Assembly (NCBI GenBank): GCA_016946835.1
Contig: JACVTC010000047.1
Span: 1,114,001 to 1,178,000 of the forward strand
From: Neocallimastix lanati (nom. inval.)
Taxonomy: Eukaryota > Neocallimastigomycota > Neocallimastigomycetes > Neocallimastigales > Neocallimastigaceae
Direction: 5' to 3'
DNA length: 64,000 nucleotides
Shown here: one piece after another, positions 19,204 through 30,800 of the stretch
How the letters are laid out: every line of letters starts with the position of its first letter
How positions within the stretch are numbered: the stretch's first letter is position 1
The notes under the pieces: generated by a model
Seen by the model: only the letters and a program-made list of their open reading frames with translations
Told to the model about the DNA's origin: nothing
Databases searched by the model: none
Made by a program: the position numbers and the translations under genes

Positions 19204-20173
19204 TGTTAAGGTTCGGAGAGAGGGAAAAATAAAAATAAGTATTAATATAAACAACAAAAAAAAATAAACAAACAAGAAAATTAATAAACAAAATAAATTT
19301 TTGTTTTATAAATCCTTTATTAAAATTTTATTTAAAAATTACAATATTAATTTACAATATAAAAAATACAATTTTTTTTTACTGTTATTTATATTTTTTT
19401 TTCTTAAAATAATAGAAATGGTAAAGCCATTTCTTTGTATAATAAAAATTAATTATTAAATATTTTATATTAATTTTTTATTATTAATATAATTATTATT
19501 TAACTTATAATAAATAATACTTATATATTAATCTATTACTAATTATTTATTACTAATCTACTTAATTATATATTTTAAAAGACAAATTTTTTTATTTTAC
19601 AGAAGTTAATTCTGTGGTTTAGTAATATTTATTTAATCCTAAAGTTTAATTTTACTAAGTTTAGAAAAATAATATTATTTAAATTATTAATATAAAAATT
19701 ATAATCATTTCATCAAATTTATAATATAATATTTATAATAAAACATATAATAATAATATAATTATTTCCTTTTATGTTTAATCTTTTATTAGTAATCATT
19801 AATACAATTTTTTTAATTTGGAATTTTCCAAAGAAATAATTGATATTGATAAGTTTAATATTAATAAAAGAAATATTGATAAGATTTTGATAAACTATAA
19901 AGAAAATTGATAAAATAAACTATATAATATTGATAAGGATTTTAATAATAATAAAATATAGATAAGAATAATAAAGGTAGCATAGATAAGGAATTAATTT
20001 TAAATATACTTTTTTAAATAGTATAATTTAATTTGTACTAATTAGGAATATAGATTAATTTATTAGAATATAGAAAGTTCCAAAAGAATAAAGAATCAAA
20101 TAATTTGTTTAAGGGTTAAATGAATCATTTAAGATGCATAACCAAAAGAACATTATTTGGGCATTCTTTATCA
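19204..20173 (-). repeat. 5' LTR of R3
   Basis: 970-bp LTR matching 11903-12872. It is followed by AGTT, the target-site tetramer shared with R4 and R5. Confidence 0.9.
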
Positions 20174-20177
20174 AGTT

Positions 20178-20645
20178 TGATACGGTATTTTATTTATGTA
20201 TCTAAATTAATATTTATTTATGGGCAATGACAATAAGGAATTATGACAAAATAATATATTCTAATATTAAATAGAAATAACACATACAATAATACAAAAT
20301 AAAGTAATAATTATATCTTTTTAATGTTCTCTTTATTTATTATTAATTATTAATTATTACATCAATTATTATTATTATTACTCTTTTATATAAATATTAT
20401 AATTAATTATCTCAAATATATATAATATCTCTTTTAACTATACTAAAATAAAATATAAAAATAGCTATTTATGTGAATTAATTTATCATAAGTATAAACT
20501 TATAAATAAAAGAATTCTCCGTTTAATAATTATTATTCTAAAATTATATATATTATTATAAAATTATTATTGACCAATAATATTTAAGTATTTCTTTAAC
20601 CTAAAGAATCTACCTAAATACCATTTTTATAGTGGTTACGTATCA
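20178..20645 (-). repeat. 3' LTR of R4
   Basis: 468 bp, the same length as the right copy. At least one base difference is visible near the start (TGATACGG versus TGATACGA). Confidence 0.87.
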
Positions 20646-20907
20646 AGACGCCCCCACTTAAATTAGACTTCGTCCCCTGAAGTCTCTATAACAATATAAT
20701 AAATTTTTTTTTTTTTTTTTTTTTTTAATCAAATTTAATTAAAAATAAAATTTATTGTTGGATTTATTATATTATAAAAAAAATTAAATTTTTGAATTAA
20801 TGATTATTTTAATTTTTAAAATTCGAAATCTTGAAATTTCGAATTAAATTAATTTAAATTATTTATATGTATATATAATTACTTATAATTCATCATAATT
20901 GAATTAT
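20646..20907 (-). other. 3' untranslated region of R4 with hairpin
   Basis: Short non-coding stretch between the gag stop and the LTR. It holds a perfect 7-bp hairpin AGACTTC/GAAGTCT (20665-20685) and a T run at 20702-20726. Confidence 0.55.
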
Positions 20908-20927
20908 TTATTTATTTTTTTTATTTC

Positions 20928-20970
<43 letters not shown>

Positions 20971-22362
20971 GTTATTGTTATTGTTATTATTGTTTTTATT
21001 ATAATTCATTTCGTTAATATTATAAACATTTTTATTTTCGTTATTTGTATAATTATCATTGTTATTAGTATTGTTATTATTAAAACCACTATTATTTCCT
21101 ACTGAATTTATGTTTCTACTATATCCATTATTGTTTTTATTTATATTATTTCCAATTATATTATCTTGAGTATTATTTATATTTGAATTAAACGTATTTT
21201 CTACACAATTATTATTTAAATTATTGTTGAAATTAATTTCATTTCCAATATTTACATCTTTATTTCCTTGCATATTATAATTTATACCATGATTATTGTA
21301 TATTCTATTTTTTTTTGTATTCATATTCTCATTTAAACTACTGTTACTATTATTGGTACCAAAATTTTTATTTAAATCATAATTACTTTTATTTAGATAA
21401 TTATTTAAATTATTATAATTATTATTACCAAAATTATTATTTAAATTATAATTATTTCTATAAATTTCTCTATTTCCATTATGCTTTTTACCAAAACTAA
21501 TCATATTATAATGATTTTCAGCAATATTACTATTTAAATTATAATTTCTACGATAATAATTAATATAGTTTTTATTTCTATCATATGAATTAAATTTATA
21601 ATTATAATTATTATGGTTTCCAGGTATAAAATTTCTTCTTTTATTTATTTCCAAAATTCCAGTTCTTTCTAATTCCGCTAATTCTTTGAACGAGTGTCTA
21701 CAATTAATTGCTTTATGACCTAACTTATAGCATCTAAAGCACATAATTTTATTATTCTTATTGTTTTTATTGCTATTTAATTTATTCATTTTGCAATTAT
21801 TATTATTCCATTTTTGATTATTATTCTTATAAATATTATTTAAATTTAAATTTAATTTCTTTTCAATTCTTTCAACTTTTTCTGCATATTTGATAGCTTC
21901 TTTTATATCTTCGATTTCTTCTTCTAATATTCTTAAACAAGGATATATTCTGGACCTGATTGAATTAACATAATTATTAACAGTAATTAATTTCTTTATA
22001 TTACTATCAATATCATTATATTTTCTTAAGTATTTATAATTAAAATTACTAATTGATTCATTTGAATTAATTTTTAAATTAATTAAGTTCCAATATTTTA
22101 CGCTTGATGTTATTTCTAGATATTCTTCTAAGGCTATTTTTATTTCTTTTAAGCTAGGAACCTGATTATTTTTTTCCTTTAATTCATCAAGAACATACCT
22201 AATTTCTTTATTTACACATTCTTTACATAAAATAAATCTTCTTTCTTGTTCTTTTATATTCCATAATTCAAATAACTCAGTTAATTCTTCTATCCATTCA
22301 TTGATATCATTATTATAATTTTCTAATAATGGTAACGTACTTAATATCTTAAAAACATTCAT
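20908..22362 (-). CDS. gag: R4 Gag with Asn-rich C-terminal tail
   Basis: A 484-residue protein. Residues 1-190 are a helical capsid-like region (LPLLENYNNDINEWIEELTELFELW, YLRKYNDIDSNIKKL). A single zinc knuckle CFRCYKLGHKAINCR lies near residues 209-223. The last half is Asn/Tyr-rich low complexity, ending in a run of more than 20 Asn encoded by an (AAT)n tract. The N-terminal half resembles the R1 Gag. It probably forms particles that package R4 RNA, with RT and integrase supplied in trans. The long tail length is probably unstable. Confidence 0.85.
20929..20990. repeat. (ATT/AAT)n microsatellite inside R4 gag
   Basis: About 40 nt of uninterrupted TAT/ATT triplets followed by TTG/TTA-type triplets. 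On the minus strand it codes for the poly-Asn tract. Confidence 0.85.
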
Positions 22363-22564
22363 CTTTAAAAATTTTATTTATTCTTATATATTTTTTTTAT
22401 TATAATTTTCTAATTTAATTTAATATTATTATAAGTATTACTATTATAATTATTAGTAACTAATTTAAACTAATTAAATTCTTTTTATATACATACTAAA
22501 TGATATTTATTATATAGACGTATTATTTTATTAATATTATTTTCATATTATTTTGCTATTGTCA
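22363..22564 (-). other. Short AT-rich 5' leader of R4
   Basis: About 200 nt between PBS and gag. There is no hairpin array and no long A tract, unlike R2, R3 and R5. Confidence 0.5.
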
Positions 22565-22582
22565 CGCCCGGATTCTCCACCA
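22565..22582 (-). promoter_or_regulatory. Primer binding site of R4
   Basis: On the minus strand TGGTGGAGAATCCGGGCG starts four bases inside the 5' LTR. The first nine bases equal the R2/R3/R5 PBS and the rest differ, so a different tRNA is implied. Confidence 0.75.
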
Positions 22583-22586
22583 AATT

Positions 22587-23054
22587 TGATACGATATTTT
22601 ATTTATGTATCTAAATTAATATTTATTTATGGGCAATGACAATAAGGAATTATGACAAAATAATATATTCTAATATTAAATAGAAATAACACATACAATA
22701 ATACAAAATAAAGTAATAATTATATCTTTTTAATGTTCTCTTTATTTATTATTAATTATTAATTATTACATCAATTATTATTATTATTACTCTTTTATAT
22801 AAATATTATAATTAATTATCTCAAATATATATAATATCTCTTTTAACTATACTAAAATAAAATATAAAAATAGCTATTTATGTGAATTAATTTATCATAA
22901 GTATAAACTTATAAATAAAAGAATTCTCCGTTTAATAATTATTATTCTAAAATTATATATATTATTATAAAATTATTATTGACCAATAATATTTAAGTAT
23001 TTCTTTAACCTAAAGAATCTACCTAAATACCATTTTTATAGTGGTTACGTATCA
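22587..23054 (-). repeat. 5' LTR of R4
   Basis: 468-bp partner of 20178-20645. It is directly followed by AGTT and the R5 LTR. Confidence 0.87.
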
Positions 23055-23058
23055 AGTT

Positions 23059-23899
23059 TGTTATGGTTCGGGTTTTATTAGAATTTTATTTAATTATTTA
23101 TTTTTAATATTTTTTTCTGTCTACATTTTAATTATTGAAAAACTTCACTTATTTATACTTTTTGAAAAAAAATAAATATGTAAAGCCTTTCTACATTTTA
23201 TTATCATATTTAAAAAAAAATATTTACTATTACTAATTACTTAAAATTTTATATTAATTTAAATTAACTAATTCATAAGTATTTTTATTTTAATAAATTT
23301 TGTTTACATAATTTTATATTATTTTTCATATACTAAAACTAAATTATTTAATATATACGAAAAGTAACAAGCAAAATTTAAAAAGATTTTACAGAAAAAT
23401 AAAGTTATTTTAATCAAGAATGTTAATATAATATTCTTATATTTTATATAAAATAAATTTAAAAACTATAATATATTTAATATTTATTATTAATCAATTA
23501 AGATTTGATTTTATTTGTGGGGAATAAAAATATAAAATAATCAATTTAAAAATAAAATAAAATACTAAAAAGAATACAAGTTTAATATTGATACAATATA
23601 ATAATAATATAATAATATATTTGAAAATAAAAATAAAATATTAATATTGATAATAAACACTTTAATAAAATAATAAAATTTAAGGTTAAATTATAGATAT
23701 TGATATTAATAATAAAAATATAAAATTATTGATAATATTTTAGAAACTTTTAATAAAAATATAAAAAAAATAAATATATTTAGAAAATATTTTAGTATAG
23801 AAAATATAGTAAAGTAATATTAAGTAAAGAATAATATAATGGATTCTAAAGTAAGTTGAAATTCTAATTAATAATCCATTATATGTTCGTTCTTTACCA
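23059..23899 (-). repeat. 3' LTR of R5
   Basis: Begins TGTTATGGTTCGGG and ends TTCGTTCTTTACCA. The polypurine tract (minus-strand AGTGGGGGCATCT) follows at 23900-23912. Confidence 0.9.
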
Positions 23900-23922
23900 A
23901 GATGCCCCCACTAAGACTCAAG

Positions 23923-26900
23923 CTAATCTATAGCTGAGTTATACTTTACTATATTTTTCAAATGGACATTACGATTCATTTGAATCATAGTATTTGGGTC
24001 CGCAAGTGTTACGGTATTAAATTGTTTTTTTATTACTTTTAAAGGACCGACAAAATAAGGTTCTAATTTAGAACGACTAAAATTTCGAACAAGAACTAAA
24101 TCACCGATTCTTATGTTTTTGGAATTTTTCATGCTATTTTTTTCTTCTCTTCGATTGGCCCAATATTTACTTGCGTTCTTTACATTTTCAGCTGCTTCCT
24201 TGGTCCACCTATAATGTGAGATAAATTTTTCTAAAAGAATTTCATCTGAAGATTTATTCACTCCTTGTGTAGGTCTAGCAGCAATGTCGAAAGGCTGTTG
24301 ATCCTCACGACCATAAACTAATTCGAAGCTAGAATGTTTGGTTACAGAATTCTTTGTAGTTCTAAGGGCCCACAAGGCTGAAGGTAATACCTCATCCCAG
24401 TCTTTATTTTCTTCACCAAGTAATCTCAATAATTTACCAATTTCTTTATTCCTATTTTCAACCAATCCATTACTTTCCGGGTGATAGGTAGTGGTAAATT
24501 TTACGTAAACATCATATAAGTCCAGGAATATTTTAGTCATATCCGATGTGAATTGAACGCCATTATCCGTTGTAATGACTTGAGGAACTCCATGTCTAGC
24601 GAAAACATTTATTAAAAACTTAATGATGTCCTTAGATGTAATATTTTCAGTAGGTTCAGCCTCCACCCACTTTGTGAAATAATCCACCGCAACAATGATA
24701 TATTGGTTTTTATTACCAGTTTTTATTAAGGGACCAATAATATCAAGTCCAAGATGAGTAAAAGGGCCTTCAACTTCTGTTGGAATGTTTTCGGTTGGTT
24801 CTGGATATGGCTGAGGGCGATTTAACTGACATTTTTCGCATTTTGAAATTATCCGTTTTATATCGTTGACCATATCATTCCAGTAGTAACTTTTTCTAAG
24901 TCTTTGATATGTTTTATAATAACCTTCATGGCCAATATGATGTGCTTCGAGAATTAATTTTAGTTTTTCATTTGTTTCGGTAACAAGTTTTCTATAATTA
25001 TTTCCATCTATAAAATAATCTATACCATCAATCTTTGTAAATTTTTCTTCAATAAATTCTTTAATTACTTTAGAAAGTGAATCATTTTCATCATCTTTAT
25101 TCGCTTTTATAGCTAATACCTTTTGTTCTTTATCGTTCTTCATTCTAGATAAAGCGTCGGCTACTACATTCTTTTTACCTTGCTCATAGCGAATATCCAC
25201 TTTTAGCATACTTGCAGTCAAACACCATCTTGTTTGTCGTGCATTATTCGGTTCCTTATTATTAAATAAACCTAGTAGAGGTTTGTGATCTGTAAAAACT
25301 ATGGTTCTAAAGGGGCTTCCCATAATATAAGGTTTTAATTTAGTAATACAATAATATAAAGCCGTTCCTTCCAAATCGGTTATTCCATAATTCTTTTCTG
25401 CTTTGGTTAAGCTACGGCTAATGAAATGAATCGGGTGTTCTATTTCCGATTCGTCTTTCTGCAATAAAACTCCACCAATACCTTCATATGATGCATCTGT
25501 TCGAATAATGAATTCTTTGGAAAAATCAGGATATTTTAAAATAGGAGCATTAATTAATTTTTCTTTTAATTTGGTAAAACTTTGTTTTTGTTCATTATTC
25601 CATTTATATTTTACGCCTTTTCTTAATAGCTTACAAAGAGGAGCTGAGGTTTGAGCATATTCATTTATAAAGTTCCTATAATATCCTACAGCACCTAAGA
25701 ATGATCTTAACTCATGTATATTCGTGGGTTCTTTCCAGGCTTTAATTGCTTCAATTTTACTATTTTGAGGACTAAGACCCTTAGTAGAAATCTTGTGACC
25801 AAGAACTTCAACTTCCGTTTGCATAAAGTGACATTTTTCAATATTAATTTTTAATTTATGTTCCTTGAAGATTGCTAATACTTGTTTTATGTGTTGGATA
25901 TGTTCTTCGACAGTTTTTGAATATATAAGTATATCATCAATAAAGTTGAAAACACATTTTCCAATTAAAGGAAATAAAATTCTATTCATTTCCCGTTGGA
26001 AGGTAGCCGGAGCTCCAGTTAATCCGAAAGGCATAACTTTGAATTGGTAGTTGCCAAATTTGGTTGTAAAACTGGTTATTTCAACACTTTCTTCGTCCAT
26101 TAGGATTTGATGGTAACCTGAGTATAGATCCATAGTAGTAAAGATTTTGGCACCATCTAAACTGTCAAATATCTCGTCAATATATGGAAGGGCATAAGAG
26201 TCTTTTTCGGTTAGATCATTCACCTTGCGGTAGTCCACACACAATCTCCATTTTCCATTAGCCTTTGGGACCACAACAACAGGTGAAGACCATTCTGAAT
26301 AAGATGGTACAACTAGCTTTTTCTTAATAAGTTTAATTAGTTCTTCTTTAATAATATCCGATTTAAATTTGGTTACCCTGTAACATCTTTGTTTAACAGG
26401 TTTTGCGTTCGCTTTCAAGTTAATCTTATGAGGTGCTAAGTCTGACGGGGTTAATTCTTCAGAAGATGTCGCTATAATGTCCAAGTTTTCTTCAAGTAAT
26501 TTTACTATTACATCTTTATAATCTTTACAAAGACTTGCTAAAAATTTTTCATCATGGATATACTCTTGCGGGGATAGACCTTCAAGTTTCTTTAATTCAT
26601 TAGTTGTGTCTTCATCTTCAAGTATTTTCCTTACTATACATACTAATTTTTCTTCTTCTTGGAAATTATTATTAATAGGAGCTATAACGTCGATTAGTCC
26701 TTGAGAATTAAATTGACATAAACTATATCTTATAGGATGGATAAAAAGATTGTGTTCTACTTGAGTTTGAAAATTAATCAACAAATCATAAAATGGGTCA
26801 TCATCATCAATTATACGAAAATCTACTATCATTTTATAATCATTAATCTTAACAGGTATTCGTACAATGATTCCTTCTGAATACTCATCATTCTTAGTCG

Positions 26901-27033
26901 CTAAACGTATCCTTCCACGACTAATACCTACTTCTTCATAATTTCCAGGTAATTTCTCATAAAATTTTTTTGTGATAACATTGAGATTGCTACAAGAATC
27001 AATTAGTGCTTTACCAGGAATTTCATCTACTGT
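23923..27033 (-). pseudogene. pol: R5 pol, 3' part (protease to integrase), cut by R6
   Basis: From the R6 junction the frame continues with VDEIPGKALIDSCSNLNVI (protease, again D-S-C-S-N), RT (MPFGLTGAPATFQ, FIDDILIYS), RNase H (RTDASYEGIGG, TDHKPL, ADALSR) and integrase (HHCC finger, LGLDIIG, TTDNG, NGLVENRNKE, VGPLKV). It ends at the stop at 23923. The ORF formally continues past 27033, but those residues come from the R6 LTR. The catalytic motifs look undamaged, so the R6 insertion is the main lesion. Confidence 0.88.
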
Positions 27034-27804
27034 TATAAAGTTTTGATAAAAAAATAGATTATAAATCAACACTTCAATAATAACACTAAAACACAAAATA
27101 ATAGTTTTAAAGAACAAGTTTTATTAATTTTTTAAATATTAAAATCTTTATTTATTTTAAAGTGTTATTAACAAGAAATCGTTAATAACAATTACATCGA
27201 TTAAAATACATGAAATTTGATAACTATTTATATTTTTATCTTATTGCATTTATAATATATAATTCCTATTGAATTATATTATCTAGCTATTTATTTAAAA
27301 CAGTACTAACCTAAACTAATAATAAATAATTAACTATTACTAAATAAAGAGAATTATAATTAATAACTAAAATAAATATAATCAATTCTAATTGAGTTCA
27401 TTTATTATTTATTTATTATTTAAATATTATTAGTAAATTTATTATATATTTTCTATTTAAAAATAATATAAAAGTTGTCATAATTATTTAATATAAATTT
27501 AGCATAAAATGCCGTAAGTTTCAACATGACTAATTGCATAGTTTCATGTTGTTAATTTATCTTGTGAAAAACCTTAACTCTTATTATTTAAATTAAATTA
27601 CATAAAAAGAAATGATTTTCAAATACTAGTTTCACAAGAGAAATTTTTAATTTATTAGTATGATTGGGAAAAAAATCGAAATTATGTTAAAAATATTTTC
27701 AATAATTTTATACACGTGATTTCAAATAAATTTATTTTAATTTTACTTAAATTTATGATTAAATTTAATTAAAATTATTTAAAGATATTAATAATATCTT
27801 TACA
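27034..27804 (-). repeat. 3' LTR of R6
   Basis: 771 bp, apparently identical to 33405-34175. The polypurine-like tract AAAGGGCGAGAT lies directly upstream in element sense (about 27806-27817). Confidence 0.9.
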
Positions 27805-27841
27805 ATCTCGCCCTTTAAGTCGAGCTCCTGCGAGATTAACT

Positions 27842-30800
27842 TTAGGAAGGAAGATCGATCACAAAAGGTTGATATTTATGCCTAACATAGTACTCGTTCG
27901 AATCTTCAGGTAGTTGGCAAAATTCATTGTTAATATTCGAAGATTTATTCTTCTTTTCTTTTCTATAGTATTCTTGTATTAATTGTTTATCAAAAATTTG
28001 ATCTTCATCGATCCAAGTATTTTCATTAGAATCGCATCCTTTCCATTTAATCAAGTAACGATTTTTATTGTTAAAAGTTTTCATTTTAATTATTCTTTCA
28101 GGACTTCTATTAATTGTATCCGTAGTAAGATTAATATTTCTTCTACGAGTATTTCTTCTGTTTGGGAATTCATTTTCATGGTAAGGTTCGAGGAGCGAAA
28201 CATGGAATACAGGGTGACAGCGCATATTATTAGGAAGTTTAAGTTCATACGCTAAATCACTAACTTTTCTAATGATTTCAAAGGGTCCTATTAGTTGATC
28301 AGATAATTTTTTATTTTTCTTTGTTGTATTACCCTTTAAAAGATAAACTTTATTTCCTACTTTAAAATCAGGAGAATCTATTCTTTTTAAATCTGCATAT
28401 TTTTTATAAGTCTTTTTCGCTTGTTCTAAATTTTCTTTTAAAAACTTTATGTTTTCGTTAATATTCAATATTCTTTTTTCAGCTCTATGTGGATTCTCGT
28501 TTGAAGGAATCTCAGGATTAAACTTTGGATTAAATCCATAATTTGCAAAAAATGGTGATTGATTTATTGATTGTTGTAAAGTATTGTTATAAGAAAATTC
28601 TGCAAAAGGTAATAAATCAAACCAATTATTTTGTTTTTCGTTAATGAAACAACGAAGATATTGTTCCAATATCGAGTTCACCCTCTCCGTTTGACCATCA
28701 GTCTGCGGGTGATTAGCAGTAGAAAAAGAATGCTTAATATTTAAAAGAGAGCAAAGACGATTCCAAAAATCAGAGGTAAATTGAGAACCACGATCAGAAA
28801 TAATAGAATCGGGGAAACCATGAAGTTTAAAAATATTAGCAATGAAAGAATCAGCAGCAATAGAAGCAGTAGGAAGACATCTAAATGGTATAAAATGAGC
28901 CATTTTAGTTAAGCGATCCACAACAACCATTATAGTGGTCATATCTTTGGATTTCGGAAGTTCAACAATAAAATCCATAGAGATAGCAGACCAGGCTCTG
29001 TTTGGTGTATAAAGTGGAGAAAGAAAACCATATGGCTTATGTCTTGGGATTTTGGATTTTGAACAAATTTCACAAGATTTAATAAACATTTTAACATCTT
29101 TTTGTAATTTAGGCCACCAGAAATTACGAGAAATAAGTTCAATAGTTTTATTAATTCCAAAATGACCAGCAGAAATAGAGTCATGATGGAGTTCTAAAAC
29201 TCTTATTCTAATTTTATTGGGAACATAAATTAAATTTTCAAAAAGTAAATAACCATTTTTGTCAAGAGAAAATTTATCGATTTTACTAAAAGGGGGATCT
29301 TTTGATTTATCATTTTTAAGAAATTCAGTTATTTTGCAATAGAATTCATCATTAGCTAGAGAATCATGAATAGAGGAGATTAAAGAATCATTCTTAAAAC
29401 TACATGAATTAATAACGCATGAAATAGGACGAACACTAGCAAATAAATGATCACTACGTCTTGATAAAATATCTGGTTTACCTGACTTTTTGCCAGCTCT
29501 GTAAATTAGTTTAAAATCAAATCTAGATAAGAATTCATACCAACGGATTTGACGTTGGGAAAGGAGTTCGGGTTTTCGAGGAAAGGTTAAATTTTTATGA
29601 TCAGTATAAATAATAAACTGATGGCGAGCTCCTTCTAAGTAATGTCTCCATCCTTCCAATGCAACTTTAATAGCAAGAAGTTCTTTGTCATAGATAGGGT
29701 AATTTCTTTGGGATTTAGTTAAGCTAGTAGAAATAAAAGCAATTGGATGCAAATGCCCATCAAATTCCTGAGAAAGAATTGCACCAACAGCAAAATTACT
29801 AGCATCAGTTTCAACAATGAATTGTTTGTTGCTATCAGGATGTTTCAAAATAGGAGCAGTAGTAAATAATTCTTTTAAAGTATCAAACGCTTTTTGTTGT
29901 TCAGAACTCCAATTAAAAGGAACATTTTTTCTAGTTAATTTGTGGAGAGGATTTGCAATTTTCGCAAAGTCTTTAATAAAAATTCTGTAATAATTACAAA
30001 GTCCAATAAACGATTGAATTTCTTTAATGTTTGTTGGAACAGGCCAATCTAAAATTGCTTTAACTTTTTCTTTATCCATTTTAATTCCATCTCTTGATAA
30101 AACATAACCAAGAAAAGTAGTTTCAGTTACATCAAATTCACACTTTTCTAATTTAACAACTAAATGATTCTCTAACAATTTTCTTAAAACTTTCTTGACA
30201 TGTACATGATGTTCTTCTAAAGTATTAGAATAAATTAAAATGTCATCAATATAAGAGATTACAAAATCATCTAAGTAATCACTGAGAACATCATTTATAA
30301 AATGTTGGAATGTAGCAGGGGCATTCTTAAGCCCAAAAGGCATAACGAGATATTCAAAGTGCCCATATCTTGTGCGAAAGGCAGTTTTGTACTCGTCACC
30401 TTCTTTAATTCTTACTAAGTTATAGGCAGATTTTAAATCTAACTTAGTAAAATATTTAGCACCTTTAACTCTATCCAACAATTCACTAATTAAAGGAAGA
30501 GGGTAAGAGTTACGGATGGTCATTTCATTTAATTTTCTATAATCAATAACTAATCTATATGTACCATCCTTTTTTCTAACAAATAAAATAGGTGCTCCAG
30601 CGGGAGAAGAAGATTTTCTAATAAAACCCTTTTTTAAATTTTCTTCTAAATATTTCTTTAATTCTTCTCTCTCCGTCTCAGTTAAAGGATACAACGGTCC
30701 ATAAAATAAACTACAATTATCTTTTAATTTAATCTCACAATCATAATTACGATGCGGAGGTAACACATTACAATTATTTTCATTAAACACTTCTTTAAAC

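Larger units (their letters stand above)
11903..20173 (-). mobile_element. Ty3-like LTR retrotransposon R3 (structurally intact)
   Basis: This 8.27-kb element has two 970-bp LTRs of near-identical sequence, a polypurine tract, full-length pol, a -1 frameshift signal, gag, leader hairpins and PBS. It is the best candidate in the window for an autonomous member of the R2/R3/R5 family. Its flanks do not match: TCTGT precedes the left LTR and AGTT follows the right one, so recombination or deletion at the left junction is likely. Confidence 0.9.
20178..23054 (-). mobile_element. Gag-only LTR retrotransposon R4
   Basis: This 2.9-kb element has two 468-bp LTRs with TGATACG and CGTATCA ends (20178-20645 and 22587-23054), a polypurine tract (minus-strand GTGGGGGCGTCT near 20646-20657), one gag ORF and a PBS. 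AGTT flanks it on both sides (20174-20177, 23055-23058). There is no room for, and no trace of, pol, so it must depend on enzymes from another element. R1 has a related LTR. Confidence 0.87.

Noticed and set aside
27034-27117. N-terminal 28 residues of the long R5 pol ORF
   Set aside because: These codons lie in the R6 LTR and only happen to be in frame. They are not part of R5 Pol.
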